Of a stretch of 64,000 nt of DNA, positions 26,783 through 40,115 are shown one piece after another; positions within the stretch are counted from its first letter, which is position 1; the number at the start of each line of letters is the position of its first letter. The position numbers and the translations under genes were made by a program. Source of the stretch: Sediminivirga luteola (GTDB taxonomy: Bacteria > Actinomycetota > Actinomycetes > Actinomycetales > Brevibacteriaceae); NCBI RefSeq assembly GCF_014639315.1, contig NZ_BMFY01000009.1, positions 62,001-126,000 on the forward strand, given 5' to 3'. Under the pieces are notes generated by a model. It worked only from the letters and a program-made list of their open reading frames with translations. It was not told the origin of the DNA and did no database searches.

Positions 26783-28357
26783 TCATTGCGCGGGGTAGTC
26801 GATCGCCGCGCCGGGACCCCATGGGATCCCGGTCGCCCACCAGATGAAGAACAGCGCGCCCCAGAACACGAACATCGCCAGCGAGAGCGGGATAGTGAAG
26901 GAGAGCAGCGTGCCGATCCCGGCGTCCTTCTTGTACCGCTGCAGGAAGCCGAGAACGACGACGAAGTACGGGCTCATCGGCGAGATGATGTTCGTGGTGG
27001 AGTCCCCGATGCGGTAGAGCGCCTGAGTCGTCTCCGGGGAGATGCTCAGGAGCATGAACATCGGCACCAGGACCGGCGCCATGAGCGTCCACAGGCCCGA
27101 ACCGGAGGTGATGAAGAGCGCGCCGAGCGCCACCAGCACCCAGCCGCCGAGCAGGATGAGGAACGTTCCTGCGCCCAGCGAGCCGAAATACTCGGCACCG
27201 CGGATGGCGAGCACCTCGCCGAGCCCGGACATCTGGAACAGGGCGAGGAACTGGCTGGCGGCGAAGAACAGCACGATCACCGGCACGAACGGCTGCAGGC
27301 CCTTGGCCATCATCTCCGGGATGTCCGAGGGATGCGTGATCGTGCCGGTCACGCAGCCGTAGACGATGCCGACGATGAAGAAGCCGAAGCCGATGATGGC
27401 GGCGATCCCGGCCATCAGCCCCGATTCCGGCCCGAAGCCGCCGGCCTCGTCGCGCAGGAAGGAGCCTGCCGGCGCGGCCAGGGCCACCAGGATGCCGGCG
27501 CACAGGACGAGGGCCACGAGCGAGGCGATCATGCCGCGCTTCTCGGCCGGCTCCAGCTCCATCGTGAGGTCGTCCTCGGCGACGTCGGCCCCGTCCTCCA
27601 CCGGATCGAGCTCGATCTGGTCGGCGCGCTTGGACAGCAGGAGCTCCGCCATCAGCGTGACGGCCGCGGCGACCACGAACATCGAGACGAAGTTGAAGTA
27701 CAGGTTCGCCACCGGCGTGACCACGTAGTTCTCGTCGATGATGTGGGCCGCCGAGGTGGACAGGCCACCCAGGATGGCGTCGAGCGAGTTGACGAAAGGC
27801 GCCGCGGAATAGCCGCCCGAAGTCGCCGCGTACGCCACCACGCAGCCGAGGATGGGGTTGCGCCCCACCGCCCGGAACGCCAGCCCGCCGAGCGGGATCA
27901 TCACCATGTAGGCGGCGTCCGAGGCGATCGAGGATGCCGTCCCGGCCAGGGCGACGATGAAGGTGATCCAGCGGGGCGAGGCCCCGGCGACAGTGGCCCG
28001 GAGCACCGCCGGGATGAGGCCGGAGCGCTCCGCCACCGCCACGCCGAGCAGGACGATCAGCACCAGCCCCAGCGGCGGGAAGGTGACGAAGTTCTCCGTG
28101 GCCCCCGCGACCACTTCCCGCAGGGACTCCGCGCTGAGCAGGTCCGTGACCGTGACGGTCTCCCCCGTCGAGGGGTTGTCCGCCTGGACGCCCGCCGCCG
28201 AAAGGGCCTTGGACAGCAGCAGCACGATGGCCGCCAGGCTCAGGAAGAGCCAGAAGGGATGGGGAAGCTTGTTGCCCGCCTTCTCGATGAAGAGAAGGAC
28301 CCGCATCACCCGGGTGAGGTCGCCCTGGGCCGGGGCCGCCGCGCTGGGATTCGACAT
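26783..28357 (-). CDS. AbgT-family transporter (p-aminobenzoyl-glutamate/antimetabolite type)
   Basis: A 524-residue membrane protein with about eleven to thirteen hydrophobic segments. AbgT features are FIEKAGNKLPHPFWLFL near the start, VTFPPLGLVLIVLLGVAVAERSGLI, SDAAYMVMIPLGGLAF, YSAAPFVNSLDAILGG and DSTTNIISPMSPYFVVVLGFLQRY. Family members import p-aminobenzoyl-glutamate or export sulfonamides and related metabolites. The gene lies 61 nt after the inositol-phosphate synthase stop on the same strand. Its SD (AAGGAG) lies in one arm of a 16-bp hairpin, so translation or transcription is probably regulated. Confidence 0.9.
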   Translation of the reverse strand: MSNPSAAAPAQGDLTRVMRVLLFIEKAGNKLPHPFWLFLSLAAIVLLLSKALSAAGVQADNPSTGETVTVTDLLSAESLREVVAGATENFVTFPPLGLVLIVLLGVAVAERSGLIPAVLRATVAGASPRWITFIVALAGTASSIASDAAYMVMIPLGGLAFRAVGRNPILGCVVAYAATSGGYSAAPFVNSLDAILGGLSTSAAHIIDENYVVTPVANLYFNFVSMFVVAAAVTLMAELLLSKRADQIELDPVEDGADVAEDDLTMELEPAEKRGMIASLVALVLCAGILVALAAPAGSFLRDEAGGFGPESGLMAGIAAIIGFGFFIVGIVYGCVTGTITHPSDIPEMMAKGLQPFVPVIVLFFAASQFLALFQMSGLGEVLAIRGAEYFGSLGAGTFLILLGGWVLVALGALFITSGSGLWTLMAPVLVPMFMLLSISPETTQALYRIGDSTTNIISPMSPYFVVVLGFLQRYKKDAGIGTLLSFTIPLSLAMFVFWGALFFIWWATGIPWGPGAAIDYPAQ

Positions 28358-28361
28358 GGCT

Positions 28362-28401
28362 CTCCTTGCTTGTGTGACGTGCGCCTCACACTAGCAAGGA
28401 G
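28362..28401 (-). promoter_or_regulatory. 5'-leader hairpin that pairs with the abgT ribosome-binding site
   Basis: On the plus strand CTCCTTGCTTGTGTGA (28362-28377) and TCACACTAGCAAGGAG (28386-28401) are complementary at 15 of 16 positions with an 8-nt loop. On the mRNA the 3' arm contains AAGGAG, ending 4 nt before the ATG at 28357, and the 5' arm contains its exact complement CTCCTT. There is no T-run after it, so SD masking is more likely than termination. A protein-binding operator is also possible. Confidence 0.65.
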
Positions 28402-28418
28402 ACATGCCGCCTACCAGA

Positions 28419-29504
28419 TCATCGTTCCAGCTGACCGGCGATGAAGTCCTCCACCGCCTGGCGTGCCAGATCGTCGGCCTTCTGCTCCGGCGGGGACTTC
28501 ATGAAGTAGGACGACGCGGAGATCAGGGCACCGCCGATGCCGCGGTCCAGAGCGATCTTGGCGGCGCGCACGGCGTCGATGATGACGCCGGCGGAGTTGG
28601 GCGAGTCCCAGACCTCCAGCTTGTACTCCAGCGAGACCGGCGCATCGCCGAAGTTCCGGCCCTCCAGCCGCACGAAGGCCCATTTGCGGTCGTCCAGCCA
28701 TTCGACGTAGTCGCTCGGGCCGATGTGCACATCGCGGGCGGGCAGGTCCTGCACGATGTTCGAGGTGACCGCCTGGGTCTTGGAGATCTTCTTGGACTCC
28801 AGCCGGCGGCGCTCCAGCATGTTCTTGAAGTCCATGTTGCCGCCGACATTGAGCTGGTAGGTCCGGTCCAGGATCACGCCGCGGTCTTCGAACAGCTTCG
28901 CCATCACACGGTGGGTGATGGTGGCGCCGATCTGGCTCTTGATGTCATCGCCGACGACGGGCACGCCAGCGGCCTTGAACTTCTCGTCCCACTCCTTCAC
29001 GCCGGCGATGAACACCGGCAGGGCGTTGACGAAGGCGACCTTCGCCTCGATGGCGGCCTGCGCGTAGAACTCCGTCGCCTGCTGGCTGCCGACCGGCAGA
29101 TAGCAGACCAGGACGTCCGCCTTGGCCTCCTTGAGCGCCTGCACCACGTTCACCGGCTCGGCGTCGGACTCCTGGATGGTGTCCTGGTAGTACGCGCCCA
29201 GGCCGTCCAGGGTGGGCCCGCGCAGCACCGGCACGCCCGTGGGCGGGACGTCGGCGAGCTTGATCGTGTTGTTCTCGCTGGCGTGGATCGCCTCGGCGAT
29301 GTCCATGCCGACCTTCTTGCCGTCCACGTCGAAGGCGGCGACGAACTCCAGGTCCCGCACGTGGTAGTCGCCGAAGGTCACGTGCATGAGGCCGGGCACC
29401 TTCTCCGCCGGGTCCGCATCGCGGTAGTACTCCACTCCCTGGATGAGGGAGGAGGCACAGTTGCCGAGGCCGGCGATGGCCACCCGGATCGGGTTCTCAG
29501 ACAC
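28419..29504 (-). CDS. ino1: myo-Inositol-1(3)-phosphate synthase
   Basis: A 361-residue enzyme converting glucose 6-phosphate to inositol 3-phosphate with NAD, the first step to phosphatidylinositol and mycothiol. Motifs are [16 protein letters not shown] (NAD loop), [43 protein letters not shown] and [11 protein letters not shown] longer frame starts at 29534, but GTG 29504 is chosen. It has GGAG 8 nt upstream, and [13 protein letters not shown] gives the usual actinobacterial N-terminus and length. Confidence 0.95.
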   Translation of the reverse strand: MSENPIRVAIAGLGNCASSLIQGVEYYRDADPAEKVPGLMHVTFGDYHVRDLEFVAAFDVDGKKVGMDIAEAIHASENNTIKLADVPPTGVPVLRGPTLDGLGAYYQDTIQESDAEPVNVVQALKEAKADVLVCYLPVGSQQATEFYAQAAIEAKVAFVNALPVFIAGVKEWDEKFKAAGVPVVGDDIKSQIGATITHRVMAKLFEDRGVILDRTYQLNVGGNMDFKNMLERRRLESKKISKTQAVTSNIVQDLPARDVHIGPSDYVEWLDDRKWAFVRLEGRNFGDAPVSLEYKLEVWDSPNSAGVIIDAVRAAKIALDRGIGGALISASSYFMKSPPEQKADDLARQAVEDFIAGQLER

Positions 29505-29629
29505 GCAGATCACTCCTGTTTCTTTGGTCGTCACAGCACGTCGATGAAGCGTGCCGTCTATCGTATCCCCTGGTCAGCTCGCCCGATCCACGTATGTGAC
29601 GCGGATCTGCCGGCGGGCCACCCGCGCGC

Positions 29630-31237
29630 TCACGCGCTGACCACGAGCGGCTCCAGCACGATGCCCTCGTGCTCGCGTTCCACCCCGGCCAGCCTCCACC
29701 GGTCCGGAAACAGCGCAAGCAGCGCGCCGTCGGACCGGGACAGCACCTCCACGCCGCGTTCGCGGGAGAGCACGCTCACCCACTCCGGCGTGGTCCGCCT
29801 GGCCAGGGAGAAGTTCAGCTGCTCCAGGGTGCACGGCGCGTTGAACTCGTTCACCATGCGGTCCTCGGCCACCTCGAACTGCATCGGGCCCACTGCCGCC
29901 AGGACCGGCGCCTGGTCGCCGCGCAGGTCCGATCGCAGCACCTGGATCACGCCCTCGTGGTCGAGCTGCTCGATCCCGCGGCGGAACTGCTTGTACTTGG
30001 AGGAGTCCTTGGCCCGGATGACCTTGAAGTGCTCCGGGGAGAACGTCGGGATCCGCGGGAACACCACCTTCCGGTCCACGTAGAGCGAGTCCCCGACCCG
30101 CAAGGCGGAGGCGTTGACGAGGCCGACGATGTCTCCCGGGAAGGCGGTGTCGACGACCTCCCGGTCCCGGCCGAACACCTGCTGGGCGTACTTCGTGGCG
30201 AAGGGCTTGCCGGTGGTGGCGTGCGTGACCACCATGCCGCGCTCGAACACCCCGGAGCAGACCCGGATATAGGCCAGCCGGTCCCGGTGGTTGGCGTCCA
30301 TTCCCGCCTGCACCTTGAAGACGAAACCGGAGAAGGGCTCCTCCACCGGCCGCGGGTTGCCGTCCTGGTCCGGCCGGGGACCGGCGGCCGGGGCGATGTC
30401 CACCAGGGCGTCGAGGAGCTGGTGCACGCCGAAGTTCAGCACGGCCGAGCCGAACATGACCGGCGTCGACCGCGCGGCGAGGAACGCGTCCTGGTCGTGC
30501 TCCTGGCCTTCGAGTTCCAGCAGCTCGGCCTCCTCCAGCGCGGTGTCCCAGTCGCCGCCGATCATGGCGGCGGCCGCATCGGCGTCCAGGCGCTCCTCCT
30601 GGGCGATGCCGGCGCCGGCATCGGTGCGGGTGAAGCGGATGAAGTCGCCGCTGGCGCGTTCCAGCACCCCGTGGAACTCCCCCGCGATGCCCACCGGCCA
30701 GGTCAGCGGGGCCGGCCGCAGCCCCGTGCGCTCGGTGATCTCGTCCAGCAGCGCGAGCGCCTCCTGGCCCGGGCGGTCCCATTTGTTGATGAACGTGATG
30801 ATGGGGATGTCCCGGTGACGGCACACCTCGAAGAGTTTCATGGTCTGGGCTTCCAGGCCCTTGGCCGCGTCGATCAGCATCACGGCGGCGTCCACGGCGG
30901 AGAGCACCCGGTAGGTGTCCTCGGAGAAGTCCGCGTGTCCCGGGGTGTCCACCAGGTTGATGACGGTGTCGCGGTACTCGAACTGCAGCGCGGCGGAGGA
31001 AATCGAGATGCCGCGGTCCTTCTCCATCTGCATCCAGTCCGAGACGGTGGCGCGCCGGTTCCCCTTGCCGTGGACGGCACCAGCCTGCCCGATCACCCGG
31101 GCGTGCAGGGCCAGTGCCTCGGTCAGCGTCGACTTGCCCGCATCGGGATGGGAGATCACCGCGAAGGTGCGACGGCGATCGGCCTGGGCGCGTATGCGGG
31201 CAGGCGGAAACGGGGCGGAATTCGGCGCGGCAGTCAC
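29630..31237 (-). CDS. prfC: Peptide chain release factor 3
   Basis: A 535-residue GTPase that removes RF1/RF2 from the ribosome after termination. G1 is SHPDAGKST, the switch region is MEKDRGISISSAA, G3 is DTPGHADFSEDTYR, and NKWD is G4. Domains II and III follow with VFKVQAGMDANHRDR and FSPEHFKVI, and the C-terminus matches RF3 rather than EF-G. GTG 31237 is chosen from a much longer open frame because the GTPase starts about 20 residues later. A TAGAAT hexamer lies 8 nt upstream (31246-31251), indicating leaderless transcription. Confidence 0.94.
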   Translation of the reverse strand: MTAAPNSAPFPPARIRAQADRRRTFAVISHPDAGKSTLTEALALHARVIGQAGAVHGKGNRRATVSDWMQMEKDRGISISSAALQFEYRDTVINLVDTPGHADFSEDTYRVLSAVDAAVMLIDAAKGLEAQTMKLFEVCRHRDIPIITFINKWDRPGQEALALLDEITERTGLRPAPLTWPVGIAGEFHGVLERASGDFIRFTRTDAGAGIAQEERLDADAAAAMIGGDWDTALEEAELLELEGQEHDQDAFLAARSTPVMFGSAVLNFGVHQLLDALVDIAPAAGPRPDQDGNPRPVEEPFSGFVFKVQAGMDANHRDRLAYIRVCSGVFERGMVVTHATTGKPFATKYAQQVFGRDREVVDTAFPGDIVGLVNASALRVGDSLYVDRKVVFPRIPTFSPEHFKVIRAKDSSKYKQFRRGIEQLDHEGVIQVLRSDLRGDQAPVLAAVGPMQFEVAEDRMVNEFNAPCTLEQLNFSLARRTTPEWVSVLSRERGVEVLSRSDGALLALFPDRWRLAGVEREHEGIVLEPLVVSA

Positions 31238-31411
31238 GGCGCACGATTCTACGCTCTGCGGCGCAGAACCGGAGAACTTCCCCGTGCGTGCCCGGCCGGC
31301 GCAGCAGCGCATCGCACCGTGTTCACCGCCGTGCCCGAGCTGTGCCGGAACGCGCGCGGGTCCACCGGAGGGCGCCGGGCAAACATGTCCGGGCGGATAG
31401 ACTCGGTCCTG

Positions 31412-31801
31412 ATGAGCAGGCGACGCGAGCAGTACCCCCGACTGAGCCGGCAGGCTCCCGCGGAGCAACGCCGGGAGCAGCGGCTGCGCCGGACGCCGAT
31501 GATCCTCGCGTCGGCCCTGGGCGTCCCGCTGCTGACGGCAGGGCTGTTCTTCTCCTACCAGTTCGGCGAGGTCCTGGGGCTGCTGATCCAGTTGAACGCG
31601 AGCTTCGGCCAGATGCTCAGCGTGCTGGTGTTCGCGCTGCTGGGACCGCTGGGACTGATCGCCTGGATTATCTGCCTCCTGGTGGCCCGTCGCCGGCAGA
31701 CGGTGCGGTGGCGGATGTGGTGGTCCGCCGGGGCGCTGCTGGCCGCGGCGGCGTGCCCCGTGACCGTGCTCATCATCGGATTCGCCGGCTTCGGAGGCTG
31801 A
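31412..31801 (+). CDS. Small hypothetical membrane protein
   Basis: A 129-residue protein with a basic N-terminus (SRRREQYPRL, then RREQRLRRTP) and three hydrophobic segments: about residues 30-55, 62-85 and 100-125, separated by a basic loop (ARRRQTVRWR). No family was recognised. ATG 31412 has TAGACT at 31398-31403, 8 nt upstream, suggesting a leaderless message; ATG 31385 is an in-frame alternative. It is divergent from prfC and convergent with rlmA, 7 nt away. Confidence 0.75.
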   Translation: MSRRREQYPRLSRQAPAEQRREQRLRRTPMILASALGVPLLTAGLFFSYQFGEVLGLLIQLNASFGQMLSVLVFALLGPLGLIAWIICLLVARRRQTVRWRMWWSAGALLAAAACPVTVLIIGFAGFGG

Positions 31802-31808
31802 GGCTTCG

Positions 31809-32731
31809 CTAGCCCCGTCCGGCTGGACAGGCATACGCCGCGACGATGACCTCGGCGGCGACGCCGACGCGGTCCGGCAGCGCGGCGGCGCGGGCGTCCA
31901 GCTCCGCATCGGCGGTGTGGAAGGCGCTGGGTCCCATGGCCGCGAGCGCGCGGGCCTCAGCCCGGCTCAGATCCAGGGGCAGGCGCAGCACCTCCCGATG
32001 GACTTGCGGGAAGCCGCGCAACTGTGCCGCCAAGCGTGACTCCTTCGCCTCGTCCACCGACACCATGCCCAGCGGGACGATCAGCTCGCGCAGGTGCGCC
32101 GGGGTGGGTGTCACCACCAGGAGCCTGCCACCGGGCCGCAGCACCCTCGCCAGTTCCGCCGGGTTGCGCGGCCCGAACACGCTCAGCACCGCATCCAGGC
32201 ACGCATCGCCCAGCGGCAGCCGGTCCCGCAGATCCGCGCCGATCGCGGCCATCCGCGGATGCTTCCGGGCGGACCGGCGCAGGGCCGCCACCGAGAGGTC
32301 CAGGCAGATGCCCGAGGCCTCCGGTAGCGCGTCGAGCACGCCGGCCAGGTGGTGTCCGGTGCCGCCGGCCAGGTCCAGCAGGAGACCCCGGCGCTCCCCC
32401 GGCTCCGCCGCGATGGCAGCCCCCGCGGTGGCGCCGGTGGCGGTCGCGAGAACGGCCTCGGTGTCGGTGACGGCTTCACCGGCGAGCGCGGCGAGCCGCG
32501 CGGTGATGCCTTCGTAGTGGCCGGCGCCCAGGAACTCTTCGCGGGCGGCGATCATGGCGGGCGTGTCCGCCAGCGGCGCCGGGCGCCCGAATCTGAGGGT
32601 CAGGTGCCCCTGGCGCGCCTGGTCGAAGGAGTGCCCGGCCGCGCAGGCTACGCCGCCGGCGCGGGCTTCGAGGTCGCCGCCGCACACCGGGCAGCGCAGC
32701 GCCTCGAGCACACCGTCCGGCAGCCTCCGGT

Positions 32732-32735
<4 letters not shown>
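31809..32735 (-). CDS. rlmA: 23S rRNA (guanine-N1)-methyltransferase, RlmA family
   Basis: A 308-residue SAM-dependent methyltransferase. The N-terminal zinc finger has C15, C18, C31 and H35 (CPVCGG ... CAAGHSFD), and the SAM loop is LLLDLAGGTGHHLAG. These together define RlmA/TlrB-type enzymes that modify helix 35 of 23S rRNA (G745 or G748), lining the macrolide tunnel. GTG 32735 overlaps the hrpA stop (GTGA). Whether it is type I or II, and so whether it affects tylosin-type macrolides, cannot be told by eye. An Erm gene lies 8 kb away. Confidence 0.85.
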
Positions 32736-36955
<4,220 letters not shown>

Positions 36956-37227
36956 CCCCTCCAGCCTACTCGGACGCGGAGACTGGCTAGAGTGTGTGAG
37001 GGCGCCCGCGCAGACGGACCCGGCCCGGGCAGGCACGTACGCACCGGCGGGGGCCTGTCTGGATCGGACGGCGGCCGCGGTGCGAACGACGGCCGGGGTG
37101 CAAGCAGTGCGGTTCAGGTGGCGCGCCACCAGTGTTGCTGTGGCGCGGGCGGTCCGGATCGCGCTGGATCATGACCGCAAGGGCCGGATCATGGCGGCAA
37201 GGAAGGGGATTCGAGAGTGGCGCGGGC

Positions 37228-38151
37228 GTGCTAGGGGTACTGGAGGGCTTCGGTGTCATCGGCGTCGTGATCTTCGTCGGCTTCCTGCTCGGCCGGCTCG
37301 ACATCCTCGGCGACACCGGTCAGCAGGCTCTCGCCCGGCTGATCTTCTACGCGGCGACCCCGGCTCTGCTGTTCACCACCATCGCCGAGTCCCCCATCGA
37401 CCGGACCTTCTCCTCCGCCCTGCTGGCGACCGGCGGGACGGCGCTGTTCCTCGGGGTGGTCTTCGCCCTCCTCTCCCGCTTCGTCTTCAAGCGCAGCACC
37501 GGCGTGGCGGTCATCGGCGGATGGGCGGTCTCCTACGTCAACATCGGCAATCTGGGCCTCCCGATCGCGGCATATGTCCTGCAGGACGTGGGCTACGTGG
37601 CGCCGGTCCTGATGTTCCAGCTGGTCGTGCTCGCCCCCATCGGCATCGCGGTGCTGGACGCGCAGGGCGCCAAGGCCGGAACCGCCTGGTGGCGGAAGCT
37701 GTTGAAGATACTGGGGAACCCCCTGCTGATCGGCTCCGCCGCGGGCGTCGCCTGCTCCGCGACGGGATACCGGCCACCGACGGTGCTGTACGAGCCCATC
37801 TCCCTGATCGCCGGGATCTCGGTGCCGGCGGCGCTCATCGTCTTCGGTTTCTCCCTGCGCAACGGATGGAAGATCCCGCCGCGGGACGCCCACGCCGAGC
37901 TCGGGCTGGTGATGCTCTTCAAGCTCATCCTGCACCCGTTCCTGGCATGGCTGGTGGGCGGGCCGCTGCTGGGGTACTCGGGCCTGGACCTGTTCGCCAT
38001 CGTGCTCACCTCAGCCCTGCCCACCGCCCAGAATGTCTACATCTACGCGCTGCGCTATCAGCGCGGCACGGCCCTGGCCAGGGACGCCGTCTTCCTGACC
38101 ACCTTCACCTCGATCGCCGTGATCATCGGGGTCGCCATGCTGCTGGGCTGA
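37228..38151 (+). CDS. AEC-family transporter (auxin efflux carrier type permease)
   Basis: A 307-residue permease with ten hydrophobic segments. AEC features are FGVIGVVIFVGFLLGR at the start, IFYAATPALLFTTIAESP, the mid-protein GWAVSYVNIGNLGLPIAAYVL and ALPTAQNVYIYALRYQRGTALARDAVFLTT near the end. Substrates in this family are organic anions such as malate; the one here is unknown. The frame is open from 37132, but GTG 37228 gives the family's usual N-terminus. No good SD was seen, so the start is uncertain. Confidence 0.85.
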   Translation: MLGVLEGFGVIGVVIFVGFLLGRLDILGDTGQQALARLIFYAATPALLFTTIAESPIDRTFSSALLATGGTALFLGVVFALLSRFVFKRSTGVAVIGGWAVSYVNIGNLGLPIAAYVLQDVGYVAPVLMFQLVVLAPIGIAVLDAQGAKAGTAWWRKLLKILGNPLLIGSAAGVACSATGYRPPTVLYEPISLIAGISVPAALIVFGFSLRNGWKIPPRDAHAELGLVMLFKLILHPFLAWLVGGPLLGYSGLDLFAIVLTSALPTAQNVYIYALRYQRGTALARDAVFLTTFTSIAVIIGVAMLLG

Positions 38152-38221
38152 GGTCCGCTTGTGGCGGTCTTCCCCGCGTGTCAGGCTCCCTTCGGCGCGC
38201 CCGGCGCGGGACAATGGGCAC

Positions 38222-39202
38222 GTGGCTGATCAGAACGAGAACCCGAACGCCGACATGCTGTCCCGCCGGATGCGATCCGGGCGGAGACGGCAGGAGTCCG
38301 ACGCCGAGCAGACGCAGGCGATGGACCCGGCGGACCTGCCGAGCGCTCCCGCCGCCGGCTCCGGGGCCTCCCCTGCCTCCGGGCCGGCTCCCGCCGCATC
38401 GTCGGGCCGTCCTTCGATGATCAGCGAGGAGGAGTGGGCGCTCATCAACGGCACCGCTCCGGCCGCTGAGCCCAGGGACCCGGAGGATCCGGTGCGCGCC
38501 GTCGAGGTGCCCAGGGGCCGGCAGGAAAGCCGCTGGGGCGCGCTGGGCGTCATCGGTACCATCTGGATCGCGCTGACCGTGCCGTTCGTGCTGGCTGCCG
38601 TCGCGGTGCGCGCCGTCGCCTCGCCGCTGTTCCTGCGGTTCGAGTACTTCTGGCGCCCCGGTTTCCCCGCCGACGAGTACGGCTGGTCCGCCGAGGAACG
38701 CCAGCACTACGCCTCGTACGTCCTGGGCTACCTGCACAACTTCGACGGCAGCCGGTACCTCGCCGATGTGGTCCTTCCCAGCGGCCAGCCGGTCTTCCTC
38801 ACCGAGGAGATCGCGCATATGCAGGACGTGAAGTTCCTGATCAGCCTGCTCTACCTGATCGCGATCGTGATGGGCGTCGTCGCGGTGATCTTCATGCTGC
38901 TGCTCTCCCGCTCCAGCGCGGTGGGCGTCCGTCCGGGGCTGTTCTGGGGCAGCCTGCTGACGCTGCTAGGCTTCGCCGCGCTCGGCGTGCTGGGCGCGCT
39001 GGACTTCGATGCGTTCTTCACCGGTTTCCACCAGGTCTTCTTCGATGCGGGCACCTGGCAGTTCTATGTGGACGATGCGCTGATCCGGCTCTTCCCGCAG
39101 ACCTTCTGGGTGGACGCCGGCATCGCCGCAGCCGCCATCGTGCTGATCGTCGCGATCACCCTGCTGCTGCTGAATCTGCCACGCCGCCGACGCCGGCACT
39201 GA
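38222..39202 (+). CDS. DUF1461/TIGR01906-type integral membrane protein
   Basis: A 326-residue protein. Residues 1-100 are hydrophilic, Ala/Ser/Pro-rich and probably cytoplasmic. Five hydrophobic segments follow at about 107-130, 205-230, 243-265 and 300-320 (plus a shorter one near 270). The long extracytoplasmic region between the first two contains WRPGFPADEYGWSAEERQHYASYVLGYLHN, a hallmark of TIGR01906. The function is unknown. GTG 38222 has GACAAT at 38210-38215, 6 nt upstream, suggesting leaderless transcription. A strong hairpin terminator follows the stop. Confidence 0.82.
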   Translation: MADQNENPNADMLSRRMRSGRRRQESDAEQTQAMDPADLPSAPAAGSGASPASGPAPAASSGRPSMISEEEWALINGTAPAAEPRDPEDPVRAVEVPRGRQESRWGALGVIGTIWIALTVPFVLAAVAVRAVASPLFLRFEYFWRPGFPADEYGWSAEERQHYASYVLGYLHNFDGSRYLADVVLPSGQPVFLTEEIAHMQDVKFLISLLYLIAIVMGVVAVIFMLLLSRSSAVGVRPGLFWGSLLTLLGFAALGVLGALDFDAFFTGFHQVFFDAGTWQFYVDDALIRLFPQTFWVDAGIAAAAIVLIVAITLLLLNLPRRRRRH

Positions 39203-39305
39203 CGGATCCGGGGTCGCTGGCGCTTGGCACTGGCGCCGGTGGCACTGACGCGGCGGCCTCGCCGTCGTCAGCGGGCTTCCGGCCCTCGTGCTGGGCAGCG
39301 CGATG

Positions 39306-39350
39306 AACGAGGCCCCTGTCTCTCACGCCGTGAGCGACAGGGGCCTCGTT
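39306..39350. terminator. Bidirectional hairpin terminator between DUF1461 and yceI genes
   Basis: AACGAGGCCCCTGTC (39306-39320) pairs perfectly with GACAGGGGCCTCGTT (39336-39350), and the 15-nt loop itself contains CTCAC...GTGAG, extending the helix. It lies between convergent genes and reads CGTT on the plus side and ATCG on the minus side, so U-tracts are weak but stem strength is high. Confidence 0.85.
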
Positions 39351-39383
39351 CGTTCAGTCGTGCAGATGCGCCGGGCTTGCGCC

Positions 39384-39929
39384 TCAGCCCTGCTTGACGA
39401 CGGAGATCTCGACCTCCAGGGTCACCTTCTCGCCGACCAGCAGGCCACCGGTCTCCAGCGGAGCATTCCAGGTGATGCCGTAGTCGCGACGGTCGATCAC
39501 CAGGGAGCCCTCGAAGCCGGCACGGGTGGCGCCGAAGGGATCGACGGCCTCGCCGCCGTACTCGAAGGGGATCGTCACGGACTTGGTGACGCCCTTGATC
39601 GTCAGATCACCGGTGACCTCGAGGGTGTCCCCCTTGGCCTGCACAGCGGTGGAGACGAAGGTGATCTCCGGATAGGTCTCCGGATCGAAGAAATCATTGG
39701 TACGCAGGTGGCCGTCACGCTGCTCGTTGTTGGTGTCGATGCTGGCCACCGTGACGTTCACCTTCACCGACGACTCGGCGAGGTTCTCCCCGGCTGCGAC
39801 GATCTCGCCGGAGAACTCATTGAACTGGCCCCGCACCTTGGAGATCGCCGCGTGGCGGGTGACGAAACCGATGCGGGAGTGGGTCGGATCGATCTGGTAG
39901 TCGCCCCGGAGGTCGGCGAGTGCAGTCAT
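39384..39929 (-). CDS. YceI family protein
   Basis: A 181-residue lipocalin-like protein that in this family binds polyisoprenoids. Motifs include GDYQIDPTHSRIGFVTRHAAISKVRGQFNEFSGEI, the SIDTNNEQRDGHLRTNDFFD loop, YPEITFVST and VTGDLTIKGVTKSVTIPFE. There is no signal peptide, so it is cytoplasmic, unlike E. coli YceI. ATG 39929 has a good AGAGGAA ribosome-binding site. It is divergent from the erm leader. Confidence 0.92.
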   Translation of the reverse strand: MTALADLRGDYQIDPTHSRIGFVTRHAAISKVRGQFNEFSGEIVAAGENLAESSVKVNVTVASIDTNNEQRDGHLRTNDFFDPETYPEITFVSTAVQAKGDTLEVTGDLTIKGVTKSVTIPFEYGGEAVDPFGATRAGFEGSLVIDRRDYGITWNAPLETGGLLVGEKVTLEVEISVVKQG

Positions 39930-40036
39930 GGTTCCTCTTTCCTCGGTTGATGTGTGCTGCCACAACTCTATGCAGAAATAGATGCAAACGCAAGAAGTCT
40001 GCGTGCTCCATGATACTCGCGGTGCGGTGGTCCTGC

Positions 40037-40042
40037 TACAGT
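40037..40042 (+). promoter_or_regulatory. -10 element of the erm leader
   Basis: TACAGT lies 7 nt before the ATG of the leader peptide at 40050, so transcription probably starts at or next to the ATG. No clear -35 hexamer is visible 16-18 nt upstream, suggesting dependence on an activator. WhiB7-type regulation is possible, but the AT-rich patch (39969-39991) lies farther upstream than in known WhiB7 promoters. Confidence 0.5.
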
Positions 40043-40049
40043 GAGCGTC

Positions 40050-40115
40050 ATGGCAGGAATCATTCTCATGGCCGGGCTCGGCCAGCAGCACGCGATGCGG
40101 CCCCGTCGCGCCTGA
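40050..40115 (+). CDS. Putative Erm leader peptide with an Arg-X-Arg arrest-like motif
   Basis: A 21-codon frame upstream of erm, too short for automatic tracks. The C-terminus reads AMRPRRA, containing Arg-Pro-Arg and Arg-Arg. Known macrolide-dependent stalling peptides of other erm genes end in or contain Arg/Lys-X-Arg/Lys (for example MRLR). The start appears leaderless. Ribosome stalling here would plausibly alter folding of the 216-nt leader that follows. The stalling itself is inference; the frame and its position are seen. Confidence 0.6.
   Translation: MAGIILMAGLGQQHAMRPRRA

Noticed and set aside
26699-28444. Plus-strand frame of 581 codons opposite abgT
   Set aside because: Reads as repetitive Glu/His/Arg sequence, the usual antisense of a membrane protein. 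AbgT on the minus strand is well supported.
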